Below, one piece after another: positions 38,671 to 48,035 of a stretch of DNA of 64,000 nucleotides (positions are counted from its first letter, which is position 1; the number at the start of each line of letters is the position of its first letter). The stretch comes from Phaeobacter sp. CECT 5382 (GTDB lineage Bacteria > Pseudomonadota > Alphaproteobacteria > Rhodobacterales > Rhodobacteraceae), in the NCBI RefSeq assembly GCF_001457775.1, contig NZ_CYSG01000009.1, forward strand, positions 106,171-170,170. The letters are read 5' to 3'. Below the pieces are notes generated by a model. That model was not told the DNA's origin, ran no database searches, and saw only the letters and a program-made list of their open reading frames with translations. Position numbers and translations under genes: made by a program.

Positions 38671-39828
38671 TCAGAGGCGGCTCAGCACAGCGCGGGCAGC
38701 GCGCAGGCCGGGCGCCTCACCGCCCTGCCCCAACCGCTCCATGGTCAGCGCCATAGCCGCTTGCTGGCGATCTGGCGCAGCTGCAACTTCGCTGAGCCGT
38801 GCAGCGATATTCTCGACCGTGCAGTCCGGGCCAAGACATTCCGGCACCACGCGCGTGTCACTGACCAGATTGACCAATGTGACAGTGTCAATCAACGCCA
38901 TGCGTTTCATGATCTGCCAGGATAGCCACTGGAAGCGATAGGCAATCACCATAGGCGTTTGCGCGGCAGCTAGTTCCAGTGAAACCGTTCCCGAGGCCGC
39001 GAGCGCAAGATCTGCGGTAGTAAAGGCCGCACGCTTCATCGCCGCAAACTCCGCACCCTCAAGTTCATTGGGATCAAGCAGCACAGTGTTTTCGGGCCAG
39101 TTTTCCAATTGCGCCCGAACCAGCCCGGCGACTGGCGCCGCACAGGGGACAATGATCCGATGCGCAGGGTGCTGGTATTGAAACGCCTTCAGCGCCGCCC
39201 CAAAAACCGGGGCCAGTCTACTGACCTCCGAGCGGCGTGATCCCGGCAAAGCCAGCACCACCGGGGCATCGCTTAGACCAAAGTGGCGGCGCAGATCAGT
39301 GATCTCCGGCATGCTTGCCTGTGGTTCTGCCACAACCGGATGGCCGACAAAATCGCAGGCCATGCCAGCCGCTTCCATGTAGGGCGGCTCAAACGGCAGC
39401 AAGGCAAGCACCTGATCGATGCATTTCGCCATCTTGACCGCCCGCTTTGGACGCCAGGCCCAGACCGAAGGTGCCACATAGTGCACCGTGCGGATATCGC
39501 TTTCCGCCTTGACCAAGCTGGCTACACGTAGCGAAAAATCCGGGCTGTCGATGGTGATCAGTACATCCGGGCGCATATCAATGACGGCATCGGCCGTTTC
39601 ACGAATGCGCCGTTTCAGATGGCGGTATTTGGGCAGCACCTCGGCGATGCCCATGACCGACAGTTCTTGCATGGCAAAGCGGGATGTCAGCCCCTGCGCA
39701 GCCATGGCATCGCCTCCGACTCCCTGAAACTCCACATCCTGAGCCAGCGCTTTCAAACCGGCCATCAGCGTCCCACCCAGCCGGTCGCCAGAGGGTTCTC
39801 CGGCCAGAATGAAGACCCTGAGGCTCAA
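38671..39828 (-). CDS. lpxB: Lipid-A-disaccharide synthase
   Basis: A 385-residue GT19 glycosyltransferase joining UDP-diacylglucosamine and lipid X at the inner membrane. Family marks are the N-terminal AGEPSGDRLGG, the APSVWAWRPKR motif and the LPGSRRSEVSRL motif. The start is TTG at 39828, overlapping the lpxI stop by 4 bp (TTGA), which supports it as the true start. It is the last gene of the long minus-strand envelope cluster. Confidence 0.96.
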   Translation of the reverse strand: MSLRVFILAGEPSGDRLGGTLMAGLKALAQDVEFQGVGGDAMAAQGLTSRFAMQELSVMGIAEVLPKYRHLKRRIRETADAVIDMRPDVLITIDSPDFSLRVASLVKAESDIRTVHYVAPSVWAWRPKRAVKMAKCIDQVLALLPFEPPYMEAAGMACDFVGHPVVAEPQASMPEITDLRRHFGLSDAPVVLALPGSRRSEVSRLAPVFGAALKAFQYQHPAHRIIVPCAAPVAGLVRAQLENWPENTVLLDPNELEGAEFAAMKRAAFTTADLALAASGTVSLELAAAQTPMVIAYRFQWLSWQIMKRMALIDTVTLVNLVSDTRVVPECLGPDCTVENIAARLSEVAAAPDRQQAAMALTMERLGQGGEAPGLRAARAVLSRL

Positions 39829-40613
39829 GGTTTGCGCAGCCAGAGAAACAGCCCCAGCCGGTCGCAGGTCGCGATCACCTCCTGCTGGTCCAGCACGATC
39901 ACGCCGCCGGCCTCCAACACGATCCCAGAAAGACCAGCTGCTGCGGCTAGCTCCACGGTTTCAACTCCCACAGTTGGCAGGTCCGCGCGGCGGTCCTGCC
40001 CCGGTTTGGGCGCTTTGAACATCAATCCGCCCTGCCCGTCGGGGCGATGTGCAAGACTGCGCAGCATCCAGTTGGTTCCAAAGATGTTTTCGACCGCGAT
40101 GGCCTGTCGGGCCCGAATGGCACAGGACTGGCCAATATCGGCGGCGCTCATGGCTGCAACCACGGTTGTGCCACGCATAGCATCTGCCTTGTCCAGCTCG
40201 CCGGGTTGCACCTGTGTTGGAATACCCTCTTCCATCAACAGATCCGGCGCCACGTCATGGGCCGCGCGCAGGGTAAACCCAGCCTGTTCTAGAACCCCCA
40301 TGATGGCGCGCAAGGCTCCGTCATCGCCTGCGCCAAGGGCGGACTGGATCACCGGCACCAGTGGCAGAGTCGCGGCATCAATTGCCGCAGGATCGATTTG
40401 CGGGCGCGTGACCGCGCCTGCCAAACAGATTTCGCTGATGCCAGCAGATTTGAGCCGCGCTAGAAAACTTCCCAGATGCTCCAGCCGGAAATGAATTTCG
40501 GCATCGACCTCGTCGGGTTCGGAACCTTCCATCGCACAAACTAGCGGGCGCTTGGGTAGTCGTACAGCCACTTCCCTGGGCAGCGCACCGGTTCCGGCAA
40601 TAATCGCAAGCAT
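39825..40613 (-). CDS. lpxI: UDP-2,3-diacylglucosamine diphosphatase LpxI
   Basis: A 262-residue protein of the former DUF1009 family, which replaces LpxH in many alphaproteobacteria, cleaving UDP-2,3-diacylglucosamine to lipid X. N-terminal LAIIAGTGALPREVA and the GTNWMLRS and FKAPKPGQDRRADLPTVG motifs are diagnostic, the latter containing the catalytic Asp region. It lies between lpxA (4-bp gap) and lpxB (4-bp overlap), matching the pathway. Confidence 0.95.
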   Translation of the reverse strand: MLAIIAGTGALPREVAVRLPKRPLVCAMEGSEPDEVDAEIHFRLEHLGSFLARLKSAGISEICLAGAVTRPQIDPAAIDAATLPLVPVIQSALGAGDDGALRAIMGVLEQAGFTLRAAHDVAPDLLMEEGIPTQVQPGELDKADAMRGTTVVAAMSAADIGQSCAIRARQAIAVENIFGTNWMLRSLAHRPDGQGGLMFKAPKPGQDRRADLPTVGVETVELAAAAGLSGIVLEAGGVIVLDQQEVIATCDRLGLFLWLRKP

Positions 40614-40617
40614 GGTC

Positions 40618-41403
40618 TCAGCCCCCCGGCGTCAGAAAGGAACGATCCGTCTGACCGGTAATGAAGGCGACGATTTCCTGGACATAGACACTGTCGGTTT
40701 CATCGCCCAGCCGGCGCGCGCGTTCCTGAAAGGTGCCATCGCCCTGTGCCAGCATCTGAAAGGCCGCCCTGAGAGCGGTAATATCGCTGCGGGTCACGCC
40801 GCGACGCTTGAGACCGACCAGATTGAGCCCATCCAATTCGCCACGTGGGGCCTGTACAAGCCCATAGGGTATGACGTCATTGGTCACCATGGTCACAGCG
40901 CCAATAATGGCGCCACGACCGATCCGCACCCATTGGTGAATGCCTGAGAGCCCACCAATGATGACATCATCTTCGAGCACACAGTGACCGGCGACGGCCG
41001 CAGAGTTCACCACGATCACCCGATCGCCGACAATGGCATCATGGGCAATGTGGCAGCCGGCCATGAACAGCCCGTCATCGCCAATCCGCGTGACACCACC
41101 ACCGCCTTCGGTGCCGGCATTGATGGTGACATGTTCGCGAATGCGGTTTCTCTGGCCAATAACCGTGCGGCTTTTTTCCCCCTGAAACTTCAGATCCTGT
41201 GGGATTTCACCAATCACTGCAAAAGAGAAAACAGTTGTCTCGTCGCCAATCTCGGTATCGCCGGTGAGGACCACATGCGACTTCAATGTTACCCGATCAC
41301 CCAGAACCACCTCGGGACCGATATGGCAAAACGGACCAACCACACAGTCCTTGCCAAGTTTGGCGCCCTCTTCGATGACGGCACTGGGATGGATCTGGCT
41401 CAT
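40618..41403 (-). CDS. lpxA: UDP-N-acetylglucosamine O-acyltransferase LpxA
   Basis: A 261-residue left-handed beta-helix acyltransferase, the first step of lipid A synthesis. Hexapeptide repeats occupy residues 5-185 (VVGPFCHIGPEVVLGDRVTL), with the catalytic His in the GCHIAHDAIVGDRVI segment. The C-terminal helices end the protein. Start: ATG 41403 (MSQIHPSAV) fits homologues. ATG 41409 overlaps the fabZ stop by one base (TGATG) and is also possible. Confidence 0.96.
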   Translation of the reverse strand: MSQIHPSAVIEEGAKLGKDCVVGPFCHIGPEVVLGDRVTLKSHVVLTGDTEIGDETTVFSFAVIGEIPQDLKFQGEKSRTVIGQRNRIREHVTINAGTEGGGGVTRIGDDGLFMAGCHIAHDAIVGDRVIVVNSAAVAGHCVLEDDVIIGGLSGIHQWVRIGRGAIIGAVTMVTNDVIPYGLVQAPRGELDGLNLVGLKRRGVTRSDITALRAAFQMLAQGDGTFQERARRLGDETDSVYVQEIVAFITGQTDRSFLTPGG

Positions 41404-41408
41404 ATGCA

Positions 41409-41873
41409 TCAGTCCTTTTGCAGATCGACCATGGCGGTGAATTCGGCCTCGGCAGCAACTTCACCTTCGACTGTCGCGGTTCCTTTGAATTTGAAGATCT
41501 TGCCACCGGGTTTGCCGCGCAGGGTTTCGACTTTCATCTCCAACACATCACCGGGGATGACCTTGCGGCGGAATTTGCACTTGTCGATGTTCATGAAATA
41601 GATCAGCAGATCCGTGTCGACCATATCCATGCCGACGCCCAGCATCACGCCCGCAGTCTGCGCCATGGCTTCGACGATGGTGACGCCCGGCATGATGGGA
41701 GAACCGGGAAAATGGCCCTGAAAATGCGGCTCGTTCATGGTCACGTTCTTGATACCACGCGCCGAAGAAAAACCGTCGATATCCAGCACCTTGTCCACCA
41801 AAAGGAAGGGGTAGCGATGGGGAAGGATCCGCTGGATCAGATGAATGTCGGCACTTTGCAGCTCGGAGGTCAT
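41409..41873 (-). CDS. fabZ: 3-hydroxyacyl-ACP dehydratase FabZ
   Basis: A 154-residue hotdog-fold dehydratase of fatty-acid elongation. The active-site block is [23 protein letters not shown], with catalytic His about residue 54 and Glu about residue 68. The N-terminal [14 protein letters not shown] is characteristic. Placed before lpxA, as in most proteobacteria. lpxD, usually nearby, is absent from this window. Confidence 0.97.
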   Translation of the reverse strand: MTSELQSADIHLIQRILPHRYPFLLVDKVLDIDGFSSARGIKNVTMNEPHFQGHFPGSPIMPGVTIVEAMAQTAGVMLGVGMDMVDTDLLIYFMNIDKCKFRRKVIPGDVLEMKVETLRGKPGGKIFKFKGTATVEGEVAAEAEFTAMVDLQKD

Positions 41874-41951
41874 GGCAACTATCCTGTGGTTTAAAACGAT
41901 TTGCGCCGTTCCCTATCAACTGAGCGCAATTTCAGCAAGTTTGGCGCGCGA

Positions 41952-42623
41952 TTACTCCTCGTCCAGCCGTTCTGGGATCAACGATGCCCCAGACAGACCA
42001 TCACCAAGAACCTTATCGATACGGGAAATCGCCAAATCGGTGATATCCACGGCATCCGAGCTGAGAAAAACGGTCGAATGATCCAGAATGGCGCCGGCGC
42101 CGGCATCGCGCATGATCTGTTCCAGCAGAGGTAAGGACGCCGCAAAGAACTCCCGCCGGGCAGTCTCGCTCAGCTGGCTGATTTCACGTAACTTCTGGTC
42201 TTGGATACGGCGAGTTTCCTGCACTTTTTCATCAAAGGCATCCGCCAGAGCGCGAAAAGCATCGGCGGCAATTGTGGCACGGCGTTTGGTCAGATCCTGC
42301 TCTTCGGCACGCAGCTCGGCTTCGATACGACGGTTCTCAGCTGTCAGCACCGCCCCCTCGGCCTCGACTTCGCGGGAAATCCGCTTGCCAAAAGCGCTCT
42401 CGGCAAACAAACGATCCGGCTGAATAGTCAGAATGCTGCTTTGTGGCGCGCCGAGTTGAAAATCCTGGGTCGGGTCAAAATGTGGGAGAAGGTTTTGTGT
42501 ATGTGTCTGCGCCCATCCCTGCGACGCGCCTCCAATCAACGAAACCATCGCGCAAAGGCCAAAGAGCGCCAGCCAAACAGCCAGCGCTCCTTTCGTGCCA
42601 TGTGTCGCCTTTCGCACGGTCAC
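41952..42623 (-). CDS. ompH: OmpH/Skp family periplasmic chaperone
   Basis: A 223-residue secreted protein: an N-terminal signal (LAVWLALFGLCAMVSLIGGASQGWAQ) and then the Skp-like helical tentacle region, rich in Glu, Arg and Ala (EAEGAVLTAENRRIEAELRAEEQDLTKRR). Skp carries unfolded outer-membrane proteins to BamA. The start is a GTG 4 bp after bamA. It fits the usual bamA-skp-fabZ-lpxA order. Sequence conservation of Skp is low, so the name rests on features and context. Confidence 0.88.
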   Translation of the reverse strand: MTVRKATHGTKGALAVWLALFGLCAMVSLIGGASQGWAQTHTQNLLPHFDPTQDFQLGAPQSSILTIQPDRLFAESAFGKRISREVEAEGAVLTAENRRIEAELRAEEQDLTKRRATIAADAFRALADAFDEKVQETRRIQDQKLREISQLSETARREFFAASLPLLEQIMRDAGAGAILDHSTVFLSSDAVDITDLAISRIDKVLGDGLSGASLIPERLDEE

Positions 42624-42627
42624 GCGG

Positions 42628-45042
42628 TCAGAACCGCGCTTGCAGCGTCAGGTCAAAGCTTTGTTCCTCGTCGAAATCCTCTTTCTTCAAGGCTTTGGAG
42701 AAATTGAAACGCAGAGGGCCAAAACCTGTGGTCCACAAAAGTGAAAAACCGATCACATGCCGGAATGATCCGGATTCACCAACGAGGCTATTACTGCCGA
42801 CAGTGTTGACATTGCTCAGATCCCAAAGATTTCCGACATCGTAGAACAACCCGCCCCTAAGCCCAAGTTCTTCGGGTAGCCCCAATGGGAACTCGGCATC
42901 AAAACGCGCCACAGCATAAAGGTTGCCGCCAAGGAAATCGCTATAATTTCCATCAGCCGGTGTCAAAGGATCCCGTGCGCTTCGGTCTCTTGGTCCGATA
43001 CCGCCTGGTTCAAAGCCCCGCATGATCTGTGGGGACAGGATAAAGCGGTCAATAGACCGGCTGCTGTCATTGCCCAGCCAGTTGAGCGCGCCCCCTTCAA
43101 AAGTCGCACGCAGGGTGACTTCTTCATTGAAGATCTGCTTCTGGGCTACAAATTTGGCCGTAGCTTTGAGATATTCATTATCTCCGCCTAGCCCGGCATA
43201 ATCTGCACCGACCTGAACCAGGAACCCGGCGTTGGGATCCAACCCTGTCAAACGACTATCGTAGGAATAGGTAAAGCCCAAGGCACTAGCAGATTTTTCG
43301 CCCTGATTGATCTCACTTTCAACGACAGGACCCGCAACAGGATAGACAGTTCCGTTTGTGGTCAAAGGAGAGCGACGGAGCATCTCGTCCGAATCCCAAG
43401 TGTAGCGCACTTGCAGACGTGAATTTTCACCGGTCTGAAAAGTTAGCGCCGGACGAAAGAACACCCGTTTGGTATCATATTCAGAGAAGCTGGAATCGGT
43501 TTCAGAAAATCCAAGATCCAGGTCAAAACGCAGATCTCGTCCAAGCAGATAGGGCTCGGAGAAGCCCAGAACATATTCTTCAGATTCCTGTGCGGTAGAA
43601 ATCGCAAAGGACAATCGCTGTCCGCGGCCTAGGAAGTTGTTTTCGGTCAGACCAAGAGTCACTCCAAAACCATCTTCGACGGAATAGGCACCGCCGAGAC
43701 TCAAGGAGCCTGTGGGTTGTTCTACAACATCCACATCGACAACCACGTGGCTGGGGGAGCTGCCTTCGCGCACGTCGACATCAGATTCGCTAAAGAAACC
43801 CAGCGCGCGAATACGCTCCGCCGTGCGCCGGATCTCCCGTGGATTAAAGGGGTCCCCTTCGACGGTTTTGAACTGCTGACGAATAACCCGGTCCAGTGTG
43901 GTGGTGTTCCCCTCGATATCGATCCGCTCGACAAAAACACGCGGTCCACGCGTCAGCGCAAATTCGACATCCAGCGTCAGATCCCGATCATTGCGCGTTA
44001 CCCGCGGCTCCACACGCAGGAAGTCAATTCCCTTGCGCAGGGCGAGGTTCTCCAAACGTTCGATCGACTGCTCCACCAAAAATGGCGAATAAACAACACC
44101 CGGTTTGATTTTCAGCGCCGCGCGAAACTCATCCGCATCAGCCTCGGAAAGATCACTCACAACGGAAAGTTCACCAAAGGAGAACTGCTGGCCTTCGACA
44201 ACATCGACCACCAGGAAAACCGCATCCCGTTCACGCGTGACTTCGGCATTGGCGCTGTTGACGTTGAAATCGACATACCCGCGAGACAGGTAGAAATCGC
44301 GCAGCACCTGTTTGTCAAATTCGATGCGATCTTCGATCAATGTATCGCCACGGATGAAAGCCCGCAGGAAACCAGCCTGTTTGGTCTGCAGAACGCGGCG
44401 CAATCTGCGGTCCGAATAGACTTGATTGCCCAAAAACGAAACCCGCTCGACCTCGACGGTGTCACCTTCGGAAATTTCGAAAACCAGATCAACCCGATTG
44501 TCGCTGCGGCGAATGATTCTCGGTGTCACCTGAGACGCTAGGCGCCCCTGTGCACCATAGGCCTCGGCAATTGCGGCAGCATCGCGTTCGGCCAGGGTCG
44601 GGTTGAAGACACGACGAGGTGCCGACTCGATGATTCCCGACAGATTTTCATCTTTGATACGGCGGTTGCCCTCAAAGTTGATCTTATTGATTGTCGGGAA
44701 TTCGGTCACCTTGATGACCAGAGTATTACCCTTTGGAACCAATTCAGCGCTTTCGAAAACACCACTGTCTAGGATGTTTTGATAGGCATCATTGAGCTGG
44801 CCAGCCGAGACGGTCTTGCCCCGCTCAATCCCTGTATACGCAACGATTGTTGAGGTCTGAATCCGCTGATTGCCTTCGACCTGAACCGTGTTGAAACGGT
44901 AGTTTTGCGCGGCCGCGAAATTGGGTGACAGCCCAAATCCAAAGACCACAGACAAGGCGACCACAGAGACGCCTCTATACAAAATATTGGTGCGTGTTGT
45001 ACGCACACCGCAGGATGTGCCCGCGTTCTTCCCCCAAAACAT
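42628..45042 (-). CDS. bamA: Outer membrane protein assembly factor BamA
   Basis: An 804-residue Omp85 protein. A signal sequence (VALSVVFGFGLSPNFAAAQ) is followed by five POTRA domains to about residue 430, starting YRFNTVQVEGNQRIQ. A 16-strand barrel comes next and includes the conserved MRGFEPGGIGPRD (VRGF-type) motif in loop 6. The final residue is Phe (LQARF), as required for barrel insertion. The core of the BAM complex. Preceded by an intergenic region and a minus-strand terminator. Confidence 0.97.
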   Translation of the reverse strand: MFWGKNAGTSCGVRTTRTNILYRGVSVVALSVVFGFGLSPNFAAAQNYRFNTVQVEGNQRIQTSTIVAYTGIERGKTVSAGQLNDAYQNILDSGVFESAELVPKGNTLVIKVTEFPTINKINFEGNRRIKDENLSGIIESAPRRVFNPTLAERDAAAIAEAYGAQGRLASQVTPRIIRRSDNRVDLVFEISEGDTVEVERVSFLGNQVYSDRRLRRVLQTKQAGFLRAFIRGDTLIEDRIEFDKQVLRDFYLSRGYVDFNVNSANAEVTRERDAVFLVVDVVEGQQFSFGELSVVSDLSEADADEFRAALKIKPGVVYSPFLVEQSIERLENLALRKGIDFLRVEPRVTRNDRDLTLDVEFALTRGPRVFVERIDIEGNTTTLDRVIRQQFKTVEGDPFNPREIRRTAERIRALGFFSESDVDVREGSSPSHVVVDVDVVEQPTGSLSLGGAYSVEDGFGVTLGLTENNFLGRGQRLSFAISTAQESEEYVLGFSEPYLLGRDLRFDLDLGFSETDSSFSEYDTKRVFFRPALTFQTGENSRLQVRYTWDSDEMLRRSPLTTNGTVYPVAGPVVESEINQGEKSASALGFTYSYDSRLTGLDPNAGFLVQVGADYAGLGGDNEYLKATAKFVAQKQIFNEEVTLRATFEGGALNWLGNDSSRSIDRFILSPQIMRGFEPGGIGPRDRSARDPLTPADGNYSDFLGGNLYAVARFDAEFPLGLPEELGLRGGLFYDVGNLWDLSNVNTVGSNSLVGESGSFRHVIGFSLLWTTGFGPLRFNFSKALKKEDFDEEQSFDLTLQARF

Positions 45043-45112
45043 CAGTCTTTACCCGATTTTATAGCACCTTTGAATCGTGCGTATCGGGTTTGTGCCGACT
45101 TGTCAAAACCAA

Positions 45113-45143
45113 CAAAAATGCACGCGGGCAATTACCCGCGCGC
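45113..45143 (-). terminator. Rho-independent terminator between the small TM gene and bamA
   Basis: On the minus strand GCGCGCGGG, a 6-nt loop and CCCGCGTGC form a 9-bp stem (one G-T pair) followed by ATTTTTG. It separates the upstream rseP/small-ORF transcript from bamA, implying that bamA has its own promoter. Confidence 0.85.
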
Positions 45144-45175
45144 AAGTTGTAAAAATACTCTTTTATTTGTTCCCG

Positions 45176-45304
45176 TTACAGCCCGGCGAGCCAGGCACCG
45201 AGGCTCAGCGACACAAAAACGATCGCAGCCGCAAGCGCGCGATCCCAGTTCAAACGCAGTAGCAGACCAACCCCTCGTTCGGACTCTATGTGTTGTATAT
45301 GCAT
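45176..45304 (-). CDS. 42-residue single-TM protein between rseP and bamA
   Basis: A short ORF with GGGGAG 9 bases before its ATG. The product has a charged N-terminus (MHIQHIESERGVG) and a hydrophobic C-terminal span (ALAAAIVFVSLSLGAWLAGL) ending at the stop, like a C-tail-anchored or small inner-membrane protein. A terminator follows 33 bp on. The place, between a site-2 protease and BamA, suggests an envelope role, but no homologue is recognised. A longer in-frame version (45424) lacks support. Confidence 0.6.
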   Translation of the reverse strand: MHIQHIESERGVGLLLRLNWDRALAAAIVFVSLSLGAWLAGL

Positions 45305-45491
45305 GCCGGAACACTCCCCAGATTGACACAGTCGCAGGCCCAGACTGACGAGAGACTGCAGGGATTGCCCCTGCTGAACCTTCGTGCTGCCGCCGCGTCC
45401 ATGCGCATTAACGCAGATTTCCAAAACGTTAACCGAGGAATGTGGCCAGAGTTTGACGCAGACATAACCGCATCAAACTCTGCAAAACCAC
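45305..45491. other. Spacer between rseP and the small TM gene
   Basis: 187 bp with a short GCAGGG/CCCTGC hairpin (45358-45374 area) and two TTAAC elements around 45409-45435. No further gene is seen. It probably contains the 3' end of the rseP unit and the promoter of the small gene. Confidence 0.45.
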
Positions 45492-46841
45492 CTAACAGAA
45501 AATGTCATTCGCCAAGGCAAAGACCATCAGCGACAAGATCATGGTGATCCCGAGGGTCATAAGAACCTGAATCGCACGATCGCTGGGCGGACGCCCGACA
45601 ACGGCTTCATAGGCGTAAAACACCAGATGCCCCCCATCCAGAGCCGGGATCGGGAAGAGGTTCAGCAAGCCGACCGCGGTCGACAGTACGGCGATGAAGC
45701 GGATAAAACTTTCGGCCCCCTGGCTGGCCATCGCACCTGAGGTTTCCGCGATTCCAATCGGACCGGACAGATTACAGGTGCTGATAGCACCGGTAATCAT
45801 ATGCCCAAGACCAGAAACCGACGTCGAGATGACGGCCCAGACCTGAGCACTCCCCGAAGCGATCGCAGTTCCGATTCCCACAGCTTCGGTGGCCGGCTCA
45901 TAGATTTGCCCGCCAACGACGCCAATGCGCCAGTGGCTGGCGAAGCTTCCATCCGCCTGAGGTTCATCCGTACGCCGGGGCGACAGTGTGAGTGTCTCAG
46001 TTGCGCCCTGGCGGTCAACCGAAAGGGTAAGCGCCTGCCCGTCTGCGGCCTCAACTCTCTCCTTCAGCTGATCAAAGGTAAAAATGTCATCCCCGTCGAC
46101 GCCAGTGATGAAATCCCCTCCCCGCAAACCTGCATCTGATGCGGCACTGCGCGGCGCCACGGCCTGAACATATGAAGGTGAGAGATAGGGCCCTTGAACC
46201 TCGAGCTCCGCCCCGTCACGACGCACCAGATAGTCAAGGCTCGGAGTCACCGGCAGCGCCGCACGAAAGGCACTCCAGGCGTCGCGGTCTTTAACTGATG
46301 GAACTTTTTGTCCGGAAACTTCAAGCACTTCATCGCCGGGACGCAATTCGCTTTCAATGCCGGGAACCTCGATAAGCGAGCCGATGGTCAGTGGATCGCG
46401 TACGGTTCCATAGGAAAAGGCCAGAGCCGAAAACACGATGGCAGACATCACGAAGTTGAACATCGGCCCGGCTGCAACCGTGGCCGAGCGTGCCCAGAGA
46501 GGTGCACCATGCATGGTCCGGCGCAGTTCTGTCGGATCAGCGGCAGCTTTCGCAATAGCATCCACGTCCTTGCCCGAGGCCGCATCAGAATCCCCAAGGA
46601 ATTTCACATAGCCGCCAAAGGGCAGCAGCGCCACCTGCCAGCGCGTGCCATGCTTATCGACGCGGCTCCACAACACCGGGCCAAAGCCCAGGGAGAAAAC
46701 TTCGGCATGGATGCCTGACCAGCGACCAACGATGTAGTGGCCATATTCATGCACGGCAACAATGACCGACAGGGCCACGACAAAGCTGGCAATCGTATAG
46801 AGAAGCCCGCCAAACTGGGGGAGAAATGAAAGTGCGTCCAA
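45492..46841 (-). CDS. rseP: Site-2 protease RseP
   Basis: A 449-residue inner-membrane zinc protease of the M50 family. The zinc motif HEYGHY is in the first TM (VALSVIVAVHEYGHYIVG). Two PDZ-like regions lie in the middle, and the third zinc ligand is in PIPALDGGHL near residue 400. It cleaves anti-sigma factors or remnant signal peptides during envelope stress. The start is TTG at 46841, 4 bp after dxr, with AAGG upstream. No in-frame ATG fits better. Confidence 0.95.
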   Translation of the reverse strand: MDALSFLPQFGGLLYTIASFVVALSVIVAVHEYGHYIVGRWSGIHAEVFSLGFGPVLWSRVDKHGTRWQVALLPFGGYVKFLGDSDAASGKDVDAIAKAAADPTELRRTMHGAPLWARSATVAAGPMFNFVMSAIVFSALAFSYGTVRDPLTIGSLIEVPGIESELRPGDEVLEVSGQKVPSVKDRDAWSAFRAALPVTPSLDYLVRRDGAELEVQGPYLSPSYVQAVAPRSAASDAGLRGGDFITGVDGDDIFTFDQLKERVEAADGQALTLSVDRQGATETLTLSPRRTDEPQADGSFASHWRIGVVGGQIYEPATEAVGIGTAIASGSAQVWAVISTSVSGLGHMITGAISTCNLSGPIGIAETSGAMASQGAESFIRFIAVLSTAVGLLNLFPIPALDGGHLVFYAYEAVVGRPPSDRAIQVLMTLGITMILSLMVFALANDIFC

Positions 46842-46845
46842 AACG

Positions 46846-48018
46846 TTACCTTATGCCTGTTGCTGCCGCCGCATCCGCCGCGTTACGCGCGATGTGGTCA
46901 ATCCGGCTGACGTTATCAAGGGTCATTGCGGAATCAATGAGGCCGCTTTGCGTCTCAATCTGATCAAGAACCCGCGCGGTGATCTCAGCCATGTCGGTGA
47001 AGCCGATCCGGCCAGCAATGAAAAGATCCAGGGCACGTTCCTTGGCCCCATTGAAAGCCGCGCCCATCATGCCGCCCCGCTCCATCACCGCATAGGCCTG
47101 AGCCAGCGCGGGATAGCGGATCGGATCGGGTTCGGCAAAGTTAAGCTGGCCGATGGCCGCCAAATCAAGCCGGGCCACCGGCAGATCGCGCCTCTGCGGC
47201 CAATGAAGCGCATAGCCGATGGCATGGCGCATATCCGGAGCGCCAAGATGCGCCATCAGGGCGCCATCGTTGAAACCAACTAGGGCATGCACCATGGATT
47301 CCGGGTGCACCAGAACCTCAATTCGATCGGGCGAAACTCCGAAATACTCACGTGTTTCAATCACTTCCAACGCCTTATTGAACATGGAAGCACTGTCGAT
47401 TGTGATCCTTTGCCCCATATCCCAATTCGGATGCGACGAGGCCTGCGCCAATGTTGCATTTTTCAGATCGGCCAATGGCCAGTCGCGAAACGCCCCACCA
47501 GAGGCGGTGATGATAATGCGCTCGACAGCCTCAATATCCTCCCCGACAAGGCCCTGGAAGACTGCGGAATGCTCGCTATCGACCGGCAGTAGTCGGGCAC
47601 CATAGCGGGCAGCCGTTTCCAGCAGCAACTTACCGGCGCAAACCAATGATTCCTTGTTGGCCAGCGCGAGCGTGGCGCCCTGCTCCAGAGCTTTCAGTCC
47701 CGGCGCCAACCCAGCAGCCCCGACAATGGCAGACATCACCCAATCGGCTGGTCGGGCTGCCGCCTCGATCAGGGCAGCCTGTCCGGCAGCCACTGCAACG
47801 CCGCTGTCGGCAAGTGCGTCCCGCAGCTGAGGCAGGTTTTCATCATAGGCGGTCACGGCAAGATCAGCGTTAAGAGCAATGGCATCCCGGGCGAGCTGAG
47901 CAATATTGCCCCCCCCGGTCAGCGCCACCACATCATAGGCCGCAGGATCGCGCCGGATCAGATCTATCGTGCTTTGCCCGATCGATCCGGTAGCGCCAAA
48001 AATGGAGATTTTCCGCAT
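46846..48018 (-). CDS. dxr: 1-deoxy-D-xylulose 5-phosphate reductoisomerase
   Basis: A 390-residue NADPH-dependent enzyme, second step of the MEP isoprenoid pathway. The nucleotide motif is ISIFGATGSIGQST at the N-terminus. The metal and substrate motifs LPVDSEHSAVFQ and TASGGAFRDWP are present, and the C-terminal helical domain completes the family length. Isoprenoid supply fits uppS, two genes upstream in the same operon. Confidence 0.97.
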   Translation of the reverse strand: MRKISIFGATGSIGQSTIDLIRRDPAAYDVVALTGGGNIAQLARDAIALNADLAVTAYDENLPQLRDALADSGVAVAAGQAALIEAAARPADWVMSAIVGAAGLAPGLKALEQGATLALANKESLVCAGKLLLETAARYGARLLPVDSEHSAVFQGLVGEDIEAVERIIITASGGAFRDWPLADLKNATLAQASSHPNWDMGQRITIDSASMFNKALEVIETREYFGVSPDRIEVLVHPESMVHALVGFNDGALMAHLGAPDMRHAIGYALHWPQRRDLPVARLDLAAIGQLNFAEPDPIRYPALAQAYAVMERGGMMGAAFNGAKERALDLFIAGRIGFTDMAEITARVLDQIETQSGLIDSAMTLDNVSRIDHIARNAADAAAATGIR

Positions 48019-48035
48019 GGTACTGCCCTCTCAGG

